Shown: positions 17,237 through 25,859 of the stretch, piece after piece
Layout: every line of letters starts with the position of its first letter
Numbering within the stretch: position 1 is the first letter of the stretch
Assembly: GCA_018672475.1 (NCBI GenBank)
Contig: JABHFS010000136.1
Location: forward strand, 1-40,953
Origin: Gemmatimonadota bacterium
GTDB lineage: Bacteria > Latescibacterota > UBA2968 > UBA8231
Direction: 5' to 3'
Length of the DNA stretch: 40,953 bases
Program-made: the position numbers and the translations under genes
Notes under the pieces: model-generated
What the model was told of the DNA's origin: nothing
Databases searched by the model: none
Seen by the model: only the letters and a program-made list of their open reading frames with translations

Positions 17237-17290
17237 ATGAGAAAAGTACGCTACAGCGAAAGCCAAATCTTCAAGGCCTTAAAATAGGTG
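17237..17290 (+). pseudogene. N-terminal remnant of an IS3-family OrfA transposase
   Basis: After a good site (AAAGGAGA) an ATG reads RKVRYSESQIFKALK and then stops. This is the characteristic opening of IS3-family OrfA (K.R.S/TESQI..ALKE). The next bases (TAG, then VYGEMV) resemble a decayed continuation. Only the first 16 codons remain recognisable. Confidence 0.6.
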
Positions 17291-17403
17291 TACGGTGAGA
17301 TGGTCGGTATCGATAAGTTACCTGACGCGCCCGGTCCTCGGCAACAATACGCGTGGCCGCATGCAAAAAACCCGGGCCCTCAGTGGCCTGCCCGCGGCCC
17401 TGC

Positions 17404-17446
17404 GCGGAATAGTGTAGCACATCGCAGACGAGTTACACTATTCCGC
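17404..17446. repeat. 13-bp perfect inverted repeat
   Basis: GCGGAATAGTGTA (17404-17416) and TACACTATTCCGC (17434-17446) are separated by 17 bases. No T run follows on either strand, so it is not a typical terminator. It may be a protein-binding site or an insertion-element structure, as it lies just after an IS3 remnant. Confidence 0.5.
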
Positions 17447-17500
17447 ACTTTCCGGGGTGGCGTTCAGCAGCACAACATTGGCCAGGGCTCAATCCGACGT

Positions 17501-17518
17501 TGTTGTCTGCAGACAACA
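17501..17518. promoter_or_regulatory. 18-bp perfect palindrome
   Basis: TGTTGTCTGCAGACAACA is a perfect 18-base palindrome without a spacer, as expected of a dimeric repressor operator. The nearest genes are the IS3 remnant to the left and the end of the NTF2-like gene to the right, neither an obvious target. Confidence 0.35.
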
Positions 17519-17594
17519 CTAGGTGAGCAACGGACCACTGCACAGATGCAACAATACAATGCCCGAATCTCTCCGAGCAGGTGTTACAAGCCGT

Positions 17595-18068
17595 TCAGTC
17601 GACCTTGTATCCGGACCCACCGAACAACGGGCTGGCGTGGCTGGCGACAAAGATCCACTTGTTGCCTTTCTTTTCTAGCACCTGAGAAATGCGTGTGCGA
17701 TAATTCGCCACCGCCACTTCTTCTTTTTTCATGATCTTTCCACCCAAATAGTACGAGGCGTAAGCAACGTCTTGAGCTTCTCCGACCAACCGGACATTTA
17801 CGTGATACGCTTTGGTGACCAATCTAGGGCCCTCCGTCAGTGAGGCCACCATTTCTGCGGCGGTAATATACTCCCACATTCCCCCCGACGAATAGGCCAC
17901 AATCTGTTCGGCGGCGAACCTATCGGTCGCCATTTCGCCATCGGCCAATCCACTCCAAAATTGCGTTATCTCTGCTTTGACCGCTTTGATGTCACTCGAC
18001 TCGTTTGCTACAACCGGGCTAACGATCGCGACCAATAGCACAAGTGAGATTAAGGCAAGTCTGTTCAT
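17595..18068 (-). CDS. Secreted SnoaL/DUF4440-like (NTF2-fold) protein
   Basis: The 157-aa protein starts at an ATG with GGAGG eight bases upstream. It has a cleavable signal peptide (MNRLALISLVLLVAIVSPVVA). The mature domain has AEITQFWSGLADGEMATDR, YSSGGMWEYITAAEMVASL, strands with VNVRLVGEAQDVAYASYY and a final KWIFVASHASPL. This is the NTF2/SnoaL cone fold of DUF4440-like proteins, with an added export signal. It is probably periplasmic. The ligand or reaction is unknown. It stands alone. Confidence 0.8.
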   Translation of the reverse strand: MNRLALISLVLLVAIVSPVVANESSDIKAVKAEITQFWSGLADGEMATDRFAAEQIVAYSSGGMWEYITAAEMVASLTEGPRLVTKAYHVNVRLVGEAQDVAYASYYLGGKIMKKEEVAVANYRTRISQVLEKKGNKWIFVASHASPLFGGSGYKVD

Positions 18069-18284
18069 AGTGAAATCCTCCGTTGTTGGCTTACATTTTT
18101 CTCGAATAGAGTAAGGGCAATATAACGCTTTAAGTAGAAAAATAAATAGTTGGTTCGGTGGGCGATGTACCGGATAATTGAGTGAGTATTACAGTATTTT
18201 CAGCAAGTGCTACAAGGGCCGCTGCTGTAGTCGTATATACTGAGCTACCCTACAAATACGGACGGACTCTGGTTTATTCTCGCA

Positions 18285-18440
18285 CCACAACAGATTTAGA
18301 GGCCCTTCGTAACAGATCCATCTGCCCTTCTATATCCGTGTCGAAAAACTGCTGAAAGAAGAAATTGGCTGTCGACTCATGGGCTCTGCGACTCATCTGT
18401 TCTTCTTTGGTCTGCAAAGCCTACGTTGGTCAATTCTTCG
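18285..18440 (-). other. Protein-like short frame (possible gene end)
   Basis: The minus strand reads EEQMSRRAHESTANFFFQQF and DIEGQMDLLRRASKSVVVRE before a TAA. It looks like a genuine helical protein end but has only a TTG near its beginning and no ribosome site. It follows the frame 18475-18825 and may be the remains of a downstream gene. The rest of 18069-18474 shows nothing else. Confidence 0.25.
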
Positions 18441-18474
18441 CTATATGATCTTCGAGGGTATCGGGTGCGTCCTG

Positions 18475-18801
18475 CTATTTACCGATACACCCAACCCTAT
18501 TATGCCTTTTGACCGCAAACCTCAGTCCTGTATATAGAGACAAATAACTACTTTTTTTATGCATATCGACGGTGATGATATCCAAGTTTTGGTCGCCATG
18601 GTCTATATCGACCACATTGCGCATATCTATTTTGTTGCTTTTACGCCGCCATAGTCCTCTAAAATTACCCAACATCACCGGACCTTCATCCGGAAATCCG
18701 CGACCGCTTCCGTGCATGAATCCAATATTCTTGCCACCATCTAATTCGAGGACATAGGTCACATATACCTTGCCGTAACGACCGGCTGGACCTTCTGCCA
18801 T
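18475..18801 (-). CDS. Hypothetical beta-rich protein, about 108 aa
   Basis: The frame reads well from the ATG at 18801 (MAEGPAGRYGKVYVTYVLEL), followed by GGKNIGFMHGSGRGFPDEGP, LGNFRGLWRRKSNKIDMRNV and GDQNLDIITVDM. This is a short beta-barrel-like pattern (aromatic strands, Gly-rich turns, a GxWRR strand) typical of small lipocalin-like or DUF-type proteins. I cannot name the family. The ribosome site is weak, and the C-terminus (RFAVKRHNRVGCIGK) looks less protein-like, so it may be a slightly damaged gene. Confidence 0.45.
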   Translation of the reverse strand: MAEGPAGRYGKVYVTYVLELDGGKNIGFMHGSGRGFPDEGPVMLGNFRGLWRRKSNKIDMRNVVDIDHGDQNLDIITVDMHKKSSYLSLYTGLRFAVKRHNRVGCIGK

Positions 18802-19069
18802 TATCGTCAGAGAGTCTGGACACACAGTAATAATCGTAACCGTTAGTGCGATATCATCTTGTCATTTTTGCAGTTCCATTTAGAATCGCTCCTTGGATGT
18901 ATATCTCGATTGTAAGCATCGATAAAACCAGTTGCCTGCTATTTTTGGGCCAACATCTTCATTCAGTTGCACCCTTCATCCCGGTCTTTCTAAAGGTGTA
19001 TCAGGCTCTCCGATCGCTCGATATTACACCGCTGGTACAACTTGATGCGTTGAATTCGGGAAGCGGAAA

Positions 19070-19150
19070 ATCTTCCTCTCCTGACCGGTTTGGAGTGGTT
19101 CATACAATCCTCGGATCAACGCCAGAATCGAGCTACCATTCGATTTTGAC
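19070..19150. repeat. Dispersed repeat element, copy B
   Basis: The sequence CTGACCGGTTTGGAGTGGTT, then CATACAATCCTCGGATC, then AGAATCGAGCTACCATTCGATTTT parallels copy C 156 bases downstream and copy A at 4393. It is the most diverged copy in its hairpin part. Confidence 0.6.
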
Positions 19151-19225
19151 TATTAGCAACAGATCGCAGATTAGCGGCCTAAGGCTTGCGTTAAATGACG
19201 AAAGTGAATAAGCTCTTATAACAGA

Positions 19226-19311
19226 ATCCTCCTTTCCTGACCGGTTTGGGGTGATTCATACGATCCTCGGATCGTGGCCGGAATCGGGCTGCCACTCGAT
19301 TTCGGCTTTTC
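19226..19311. repeat. Dispersed repeat element, copy C
   Basis: The copy has CTGACCGGTTTGGGGTGATT, CATACGATCCTCGGATCG, and CCGGAATCG pairing with CGATTTCGG around GGCTGCCACT, then CTTTTC. The stem followed by T makes it terminator-like on the plus strand. No gene precedes it within 400 bases on that strand, so a repeat identity is preferred. Confidence 0.6.
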
Positions 19312-19825
19312 TTTTATGTCATTCATACTATTATTTTGCAAGTTCAACGCAACCATCCTTAAGCAACATGCCTGCACCGATTCTTTAAACCCGCTCGCGC
19401 CGTGTCGGCACAAATACCCGAATACCTCCCAATACATCTAAACCCACGCCGCAGTACTCTCCCTCTACTCCGGCCAGTCCTTTGCCGGCACCACGCATCC
19501 GCGCGTACATCTTCCATCCACAGCAAACGTTCGCCGTGACACAGATCGTTGTTAGCGGCCTATTTTACAACGAAATTTTCTTGGCAAACATATCGTTGCG
19601 CACCGATTTTAAGTCCGTGGGTTTTTGTCTTGGGCAATGTCGCGACAGCCGATTTTTCCGCATTGACGGTTGGATCGCAGGCTTTCCGTGCGGCAACGCA
19701 AGACCCGGTAGATACGCTGCTATATGCATAAGCGACGAGACCAACCCGCAACGCCTGGTGAAATGGAGTGCTGGGCGTCGCCTCAGGCCTGAGCATTTGA
19801 TCTCGACATGGTCGGAAGGTGCTGC
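19312..19825. other. Interval with fragmentary reading frames
   Basis: No gene is supported. On the minus strand several frames look partly protein-like (for example THGLKIGAQRYVC near 19600 and AGKGLAGVEGEYCGVGLDVL near 19460), separated by stops and phase changes. A decayed gene is possible, but I could not identify it. Confidence 0.3.
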
Positions 19826-22153
19826 TCAAGGGCTTTGTGAGTTCGGCGACAGATCCGCAGAGGCTTCAACCCTGGCCAGAATTCGGGCGAGATTTGCCTG
19901 CACCTCCGCGTCATCGGGCCGCAGGGCAAGCGCCCGGCGGAATTCGGCGACCGCTTCCGTAAACTGGCCGGCACTCTGCAGTGCGATCGCGAGGTTGTTG
20001 TGCGCTGCGGCCATATCGGGTCGTAATCGAACCACCTGCCGCAGGTGGGTCAAAGCCTCGCCGGCATGCCCCAACCGCAATAACAACGTGCCCAGGTTGT
20101 AATGGGCTTCGAACAAGTCGGGTGCCAAGGTCACCGCTCGGCGATAATGCGCTATGCCCTGCGCGAGCGAATCGACGCGTACCAATATTCGCCCCAGATG
20201 AAAATGCACCGGCGCTTGTACTGAGTCGAGCGCTAGCGCCCGGCGATAGTGCGCCATCGCCTCGGGCAACTGCCCGGCGGTCGCTGACAATAAACCTAGG
20301 CGGTGGTGGGCTTTTTTAAAACCGGGGTCCAAAGCCAACGCCCGGCGATAGGCCAAACGCGCATCGTTGGGCTCGCCGGATTCTTCGAAGACAGTGCCCA
20401 TGTTGTAATGCGCTATGACTAGGTCCGGCTCGACCGAGACGGCCCGGCGGTAGTGCCATAAAGCTTCTTGGATTTTTCCTTCGGATTCTAGCAACAAAGC
20501 CAGGTTGACGTCGGCTCGCCCGTTTTTGGGATCGACATCGATCGCCCGCTCGTAATGCGCGCGCGCGCGATCGATGTCGCCCGCACCCACTAGCAGCGCC
20601 CCTAGGTTGTTGTCGGCGAGGGCAAATTGCGGGTCGAGGGCGAGGGCCTTGCGAAAAGATCGGCGGGCTGCCGTCGAATCGCCGATGGCCAATAAGGTTG
20701 TGCCAAGATTATTCTGGGCCGGCGCATAACCTGGACGCTCTGCCAATGAACGTCGGTAATACGCAATTGCCTCGGGATACGCGCCCAGCCCGTTGAAGGC
20801 CATGGCGATATGGTTGTTGGCCTCAACGGCGAAAACGGGTTCGAGCTCCATCGCACGACGGAAATGGAAGATGGCTGTTTGAAATTCGCCGACGTCGATT
20901 AATGCCAGCCCCAGGTTGTTCTGCGTGCGATAGTTGTCGTCCGCCGCGGCAACTTCAGCCTGCCACAAGGCCAGGGGAACTTGGTAGGTTGTGTTGCGTT
21001 CGATCGTCAGCGCGGATAGCATCACCGCCGCGACGAGACAGCCCCCTCCGGCCAACCGGGGGGAAAGACGCCAAGCGCCGCCGAGCAACAAGGCACACAA
21101 AGCGCAAAGCGGCAAATACATTCGCCGGTCCGCCCCGACCTCGTTGATTAAGGGAACGATACTCGAGGTCGGGGCGAGCACCACGAAAAAGAATAATGCA
21201 CAAAAGCCGGCTTGCGGTCGGCGCCAAGCCAGATAGAGCGCTGCGGCCAAGAGCACGAGCAACAACAAGGCCGGCGCGAGCACGTTACCGAGCGTCAGAT
21301 TTCGCGGTGCGCCATAATCGATCAAGAGTGGTGCAGGCCAAATAAACTTGCTCAGATAGCCGGTTATAACAACACATTGGTTTAACAGGTATTGATATGC
21401 ACCAACGCTCTGGGAAAAACCCACCGAATCGCCGTGCGGCGCCGACGCCATCAGACCCGCCAGCAAAAGCCAACTGGCGGCCAGCCCCGTGTAGAGTCCC
21501 TTGCGCGACCGCAGTGCGTCCGCTATCGATCCACAGATAAAGGCCCGGTCGTACAAAACCGCCACGACCGGGGCGGTGACCATCACTTCCTTGCTGGCGA
21601 CACCCAGCAAACAACACACCGTCGCGGCCAGCGACCAGCCAGCCGAGCCCCCGTCGGCGCGGCGATGCACGCAGTAGAGCACGCCCAGATAACACAGCGC
21701 CATCAACGATTCACTGCGCTGGGTGACGTAGTTGACGATCTGGCTATTGAGCGGGTGTACTAGCCACAACAAGGCGGCGCAAAACGCGGGGGCACGCTCG
21801 CGCGCTCGGCCTCCGAGCGCGCGCAGCATCAACCCGTACAGCGCCAGCGCGCAAGCAATATGTGTTGCGAGGTTTACCGCGTGATAGCCTTCTACCCTTA
21901 GCGCGCCATAGGTGTAATTGAGCGCTAAGGACAGCCGCACCAATGGCCGACTGTTGATCGAGGAGCGTGCCGATGTCTCTGGGGCGCGCCACAGCGGCAG
22001 AACCTCGCGGATATCCTCGTTTTCTACGATGGCGGGGTGGTCGTCAAAGATGAAGGGGGCCGACAGTGCGTTGGCATATACCCCGATGCCAATCAGCACC
22101 AGGGCCAGCGGAGGCCATAACGAGGCGGCGGCAATTTGGCGGAGCGTATTCAC
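19826..22153 (-). CDS. TMTC-like membrane protein with C-terminal tetratricopeptide repeats
   Basis: The protein (775 aa from the GTG at 22153) opens with a membrane domain of about ten helices. Its first loop reads YANALSAPFIFDDHPAIVEN, then RPLVRLSLALNYTYGALRVE and GYHAVNLATH. This is the pattern of TMTC/GT-C-type mannosyltransferase-like proteins, with the acidic pair FDDH in the first extracytoplasmic loop. The C-terminal part holds ten full TPRs and a partial one (units such as AHYNLGTLLLRLGHAGEAL and HYRRALALD). Longer in-frame starts overlap the permease gene and are rejected. It is the last gene of the ABC importer operon, 37 bases after the permease. A role in glycan transfer or assembly is likely; no donor sugar can be inferred. 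Confidence 0.85.
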   Translation of the reverse strand: MNTLRQIAAASLWPPLALVLIGIGVYANALSAPFIFDDHPAIVENEDIREVLPLWRAPETSARSSINSRPLVRLSLALNYTYGALRVEGYHAVNLATHIACALALYGLMLRALGGRARERAPAFCAALLWLVHPLNSQIVNYVTQRSESLMALCYLGVLYCVHRRADGGSAGWSLAATVCCLLGVASKEVMVTAPVVAVLYDRAFICGSIADALRSRKGLYTGLAASWLLLAGLMASAPHGDSVGFSQSVGAYQYLLNQCVVITGYLSKFIWPAPLLIDYGAPRNLTLGNVLAPALLLLVLLAAALYLAWRRPQAGFCALFFFVVLAPTSSIVPLINEVGADRRMYLPLCALCALLLGGAWRLSPRLAGGGCLVAAVMLSALTIERNTTYQVPLALWQAEVAAADDNYRTQNNLGLALIDVGEFQTAIFHFRRAMELEPVFAVEANNHIAMAFNGLGAYPEAIAYYRRSLAERPGYAPAQNNLGTTLLAIGDSTAARRSFRKALALDPQFALADNNLGALLVGAGDIDRARAHYERAIDVDPKNGRADVNLALLLESEGKIQEALWHYRRAVSVEPDLVIAHYNMGTVFEESGEPNDARLAYRRALALDPGFKKAHHRLGLLSATAGQLPEAMAHYRRALALDSVQAPVHFHLGRILVRVDSLAQGIAHYRRAVTLAPDLFEAHYNLGTLLLRLGHAGEALTHLRQVVRLRPDMAAAHNNLAIALQSAGQFTEAVAEFRRALALRPDDAEVQANLARILARVEASADLSPNSQSP

Positions 22154-22190
22154 ACTATTAAAGATATGGCGGTCAAGGCCGTGGCGGCAA

Positions 22191-23135
22191 TCAGGCTTTG
22201 AAGGCCCCGGAAGTAACGCCCCTGATAAAGGGCTTGGTGGCATAGATAAAAAGCACCAATAAAGGGATGCTGGAGATCGCATAGGCCGCGTAGAGGGTGC
22301 TGAAATTGGAAGCATGCGCGGTAGTTGACAACACGAAGAGCCCCGATGAAACCACGTGGTGCTTGCCCTCGGTATTCGTGATAAAAGGCCAGAGGAAATT
22401 ATTCCAGGTACCGAGGATATTCATAATGGCGACGACGGAGAGGATCGGCTTGGACAAGGGCAAGACGATCTGCCAGTAGATGTCGAGGTGGCCGGCCCCA
22501 TCGATGCGCGCTGACTCGAAGAGGTCCTCGGGCAGGCCGTCGAAGTAGCTTTTAAAAACGAAGATGGCAAAGACTTGGCCGGCGGCGATATAGGGCAATA
22601 CCATCGCCCAATAGGTGTTGAGCAGCCCCAGCGATTTGACCAACAGGAAGCTGGGCACCAGAGTGAGTACGCCGGGGAACATCATAGTACTGATAATAAA
22701 AAGGAAGAGCGCCCGGTGCCCGGCGAAGCGATAGCGCGCGAGGATATAGGCCGTCGCCGAGCCCAATAGGATCACCCCGATGACCGTCAGTGAGACGACG
22801 ACCAGGGTATTGAGCATATAGGGGCGAATGACCTTCCAGGCGAGGCGAGGGCCGCGGGTGGCGTTGGTGAGGCTGAGTCGCAGGGCTTGCTTTTTGTCTA
22901 GCGATCGGATCAGGCCTTCTTCGTCGGCCATTTCGATCGGTGTATCGTCGCCGGTCAGTGCCCCGCCGGCAATCGAAAGCGTCTGCTTGAAGGCGTTGGG
23001 CACCGAAAAGAAGGCGTGGTAGAATTCGGCGTTGGTGCGGAAGACATTGTTGACCGTAAAGACGAAGGGCAATAGCGTCAGCAGCGAGAAGAAGACGAGC
23101 ACGGCGTGGATGAGCCAAGTTTTTTTACCACCCAT
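22191..23135 (-). CDS. Carbohydrate ABC transporter permease (MalG/UgpE-like)
   Basis: The 314-aa permease has six helices and the cytoplasmic EAA loop (LFESARIDGAGHLDIYWQIV) that contacts the ATPase, followed by LPLSKPILSVVAIMNILGTW. Between the first two helices is an unusually long periplasmic segment of about 80 residues (with TPIEMADEEGLIRSLDKKQA). The start overlaps the stop of the preceding permease (TGATG), so translation is coupled. It forms the heterodimeric channel with the gene at 23135-24034. The substrate is probably a sugar or glycoside. Confidence 0.9.
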   Translation of the reverse strand: MGGKKTWLIHAVLVFFSLLTLLPFVFTVNNVFRTNAEFYHAFFSVPNAFKQTLSIAGGALTGDDTPIEMADEEGLIRSLDKKQALRLSLTNATRGPRLAWKVIRPYMLNTLVVVSLTVIGVILLGSATAYILARYRFAGHRALFLFIISTMMFPGVLTLVPSFLLVKSLGLLNTYWAMVLPYIAAGQVFAIFVFKSYFDGLPEDLFESARIDGAGHLDIYWQIVLPLSKPILSVVAIMNILGTWNNFLWPFITNTEGKHHVVSSGLFVLSTTAHASNFSTLYAAYAISSIPLLVLFIYATKPFIRGVTSGAFKA

Positions 23136-24034
23136 CAGCGCACCCCCTGCAAATCTTCAGACGACTTGAAGTATTTCATATTGAGCAGCGTCAGGCCGAA
23201 AATGATGGCGAAGAGCAATACGCCGATGGCGCAGGCATACCCCATGCGCTGAAAACTAAACGCGTTGAAATACATCCACAGGCCGGGCACCGTAGTCTCG
23301 AAACCCGGGCCGCCGCGCGTAAGGATAAAGATATTTTCGAAACCCTGGATACCGCCGATTAGCGTCAGGATCAGGATCAGCTTGAGCTGGCTCAAGACCA
23401 TCGGGATGTCGATGCGGAAGAATTTTTGCAGGCCCGTGCAACCGTCGAGGGCAGAGGCCTCGTTGACGGATTCCGGGATGGAGGAAAAACCGGCGTAGTA
23501 GATCAGCACCTCAAAGCCGCCGACGAAGGGGAAACCGATCAGCGCGATACTGGCTAGGGCGGTCTGCGGGTCGGCGAGCCAACCTCGGGTCCAGTGCGAC
23601 AAGCCGACGCCGCGCAACAATTCATTGAGCAGCCCGAAGTCGGAATAGATCATATCCGCCCAGATAAGCTGCACGGCGACGCCGGGCACGACGATGGGCA
23701 CCAAAAAGACGATGCGGTAGATATAGCGCCAGCGCTCTGTCGGTAGGGCGTAGATCAGTCGGGCGATGATCAGCGGAAAGCTCATACGCATGATCGCGGC
23801 GATCAAGGTCAGCACTAGCATATTGGCCAGGGAAGGAAAGGCGGTCGGGTCTTGGCCGAGGTATTCGCCGTAGTGGGCCAGGCCGACGAAGTGCGAATCG
23901 GCGCCGATTTCAAATTCGTAGAGCGAGCTGGCGAACGCCCACACTACCGGCAGGTAAACGAAGGTCGTCAGTAGGACCAGCGAAGGCAGCACGATGGCGT
24001 AGCAGCTCAGCGGCGATTGCAGACGCACGCTCAT
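23135..24034 (-). CDS. Carbohydrate ABC transporter permease (MalF/UgpA-like)
   Basis: The 299-aa permease starts at an ATG that overlaps the binding protein's stop (ATGA); the longer frame to 24274 runs back into the binding protein gene and is rejected. It has six helices, and the EAA motif is NEASALDGCTGLQKFFRIDI. Other family features are FIVLPSLVLL-like helix 1 and ILTRGGPGFETTV near helix 5. It pairs with the MalG-like permease. There is no ATPase gene in the cluster, so a shared MsmK/UgpC-type ATPase encoded elsewhere is expected. Confidence 0.9.
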   Translation of the reverse strand: MSVRLQSPLSCYAIVLPSLVLLTTFVYLPVVWAFASSLYEFEIGADSHFVGLAHYGEYLGQDPTAFPSLANMLVLTLIAAIMRMSFPLIIARLIYALPTERWRYIYRIVFLVPIVVPGVAVQLIWADMIYSDFGLLNELLRGVGLSHWTRGWLADPQTALASIALIGFPFVGGFEVLIYYAGFSSIPESVNEASALDGCTGLQKFFRIDIPMVLSQLKLILILTLIGGIQGFENIFILTRGGPGFETTVPGLWMYFNAFSFQRMGYACAIGVLLFAIIFGLTLLNMKYFKSSEDLQGVR

Positions 24035-25647
24035 AGTTGCGGCTCTTCCATGGGTAAATCTTGCATTGTCGCACGCACGGGGGCCAGTGCTTGCCAACGC
24101 TCTTCGAGTCTCTGCATGTCGGGCACCTTGCGCTTGAGCATATTGGCGACGGCGGCGTCGAGATTTTGCTCCTGCCAGTGCAGGAAACCGTCGAGGTCGA
24201 TGCCGTCGGTCAGGTACAGCTCGAGCATGCGCTGCTGGATCTCGGAAAAGCGCAGGTCGAAGGTGAAGATCCACTTGGTGGTGGTATAGCGGCGGTCGAG
24301 GATCTCGGCGAAGGGCTGCAATATCGGCAGGGTTTCAACGCCGATGATATTGGGTAATAGCGCCGGATACTCATTGACGATTTGCGCATTGTTTTCGGGC
24401 AGGCAGATAAACTGCAAAAATTCGATGACGCGTTTCAGGCGTTGGGATTGGGCCATGCGTTCCCGCATCGGCAGGCTCGGGTCAGTGTCGGCGATGGCGC
24501 TATTGCTGACTTCGAGCTGGGTGGCGGCACCGCCAATAACGCACATCGCTTGCCCTGACGCGTAGGGAGAAGTAGTGCGGGTAAACGACGGCATATAGAA
24601 CACACCCCAGTCAAAGCCGAGCGACTTGTCACCGGATAAACGATAAGACATCGGGCTGGCGGTCCAGATCATCGCACCGCGCTGGGTGACGAACTCGCGG
24701 ATCAAGTCGTCGGTCATCAGGTTTTTGTTGGTATAGCGCTTGAGCTCGCGCATCTTTTGCCAGACCTCGCGGTAGCGAGGGTCGCGGGCGCTGAAAAAGC
24801 CTTTTTGGTGCAAGAAGGCCAATTCGTCCCAGTCGAGATAGCCGTCGAGATAGGGCTCGCGCGTCGGGTCTTGCACCAGATCAATGCCCGGCAGCAGATC
24901 GTAGTAGAGTTGGTCAAAAAACAAGTCGGTGGTCCAGTCGTTGAAGGCTCCGATATTGACCAGCAGTGGCACCGTTTCAGTGCCGTCGTCGCGGCGGTGC
25001 GCCTGAATTTTCTCCATCACCGCGATAAACTCTTCCCAGGTTTCAGGCACAGCCAGACCGAGTTTGGCGAAGAGCGTTTTGTTGTAGTAGATGCCGGTTT
25101 CGACCATATCGAAGGTCAGGCAGTAATTGAGGCCGTCGGGCGCGGCCTTGCCGCGGCTGATCGCCTGATAGCGGAACATGTCCCACCACTGTTTATAACC
25201 GGGCTTCGTTGCATCGCCCTGTTCGACGACAAAGGGGTTAGCTTGTTCTAAGAAAGGGTCGAGCGGCACATACCAGCCCTTCTGTACATCCGTCCAGACA
25301 TTTTCGACATTGACATTGAGAATATCCGGCGCCTCGCCACTGCCCAATTGTGTCACCAGATATTCGCGGACTCCGGGTACGGTGAGCACTTCGATGCGCG
25401 TGTCGGGAAAGCGCGCTTCAAAATCGCGAATGACATTTTTCAGGCCTTGCAGCGGTTTGCCGATGCCGAAGGGGTGCGTGTCGGGCAGGTAGGCCCAGCC
25501 GGCGGCGAATTTAATGACGTATTGGGCTTGCTCGGGGTGTTTGGTGGAGGCACCGGCGTTGGTGGTTTCTTCGGCTGGGGGCCAGAGTAGCCAGACGCTC
25601 AACAATAAGAAGGCTATTAATGGCAGGTATTTACGAGAGATGGGCAT
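24031..25647 (-). CDS. Extracellular solute-binding protein, family 1-like (sugar ABC importer)
   Basis: The 538-aa protein begins with an N-terminal membrane helix (YLPLIAFLLLSVWLLWPPAE) but no lipobox Cys, so it may be membrane-anchored or cleaved after the helix. The binding-protein fold is seen in KNVIRDFEARFPDTRIEVLT, GEAPDILNVNVENVW, YYNKTLFAKLGLAVPETWEE and MIWTASPMSYRLSG. It is about 100 residues longer than typical sugar-binding proteins, which often occurs with large or multi-sugar ligands. First gene of the operon with the two permeases and the TPR protein. No ribosome site of strength is visible. Confidence 0.85.
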   Translation of the reverse strand: MPISRKYLPLIAFLLLSVWLLWPPAEETTNAGASTKHPEQAQYVIKFAAGWAYLPDTHPFGIGKPLQGLKNVIRDFEARFPDTRIEVLTVPGVREYLVTQLGSGEAPDILNVNVENVWTDVQKGWYVPLDPFLEQANPFVVEQGDATKPGYKQWWDMFRYQAISRGKAAPDGLNYCLTFDMVETGIYYNKTLFAKLGLAVPETWEEFIAVMEKIQAHRRDDGTETVPLLVNIGAFNDWTTDLFFDQLYYDLLPGIDLVQDPTREPYLDGYLDWDELAFLHQKGFFSARDPRYREVWQKMRELKRYTNKNLMTDDLIREFVTQRGAMIWTASPMSYRLSGDKSLGFDWGVFYMPSFTRTTSPYASGQAMCVIGGAATQLEVSNSAIADTDPSLPMRERMAQSQRLKRVIEFLQFICLPENNAQIVNEYPALLPNIIGVETLPILQPFAEILDRRYTTTKWIFTFDLRFSEIQQRMLELYLTDGIDLDGFLHWQEQNLDAAVANMLKRKVPDMQRLEERWQALAPVRATMQDLPMEEPQL

Positions 25648-25859
25648 GGGGGTTCAAGATAGGTCGGGGTGTAAAGGAGAGCAAGAAGTGCACGGTGTCC
25701 GCTGGAGGGTCATTAACCCACTCGCCCTCGGCGATAGAGATCGCACCAATAGACATCGTTTGTATCGTCACATAAAAGAAAAGGTATCACAACGTACCTC
25801 GGTTACAGTTTCGTTTGAGCGGCAGGTAATAACTGCACGGTCTATGAAATTTCCGGGTA

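Noticed and set aside
19440..19700. Profilin-like phrase (GLKIGAQRYVC) in minus-strand fragments
   Set aside because: The similarity is a single short block in interrupted frames and cannot support a family.
19482..20102. 206-codon plus-strand frame over the TPR gene end
   Set aside because: Most of it is antisense to the TPR repeats; the protein is Arg/Ser/Ala-rich with no motif.
24757..25251. 164-codon plus-strand frame within the binding protein gene
   Set aside because: Antisense shadow of a well-supported gene, with no start site.
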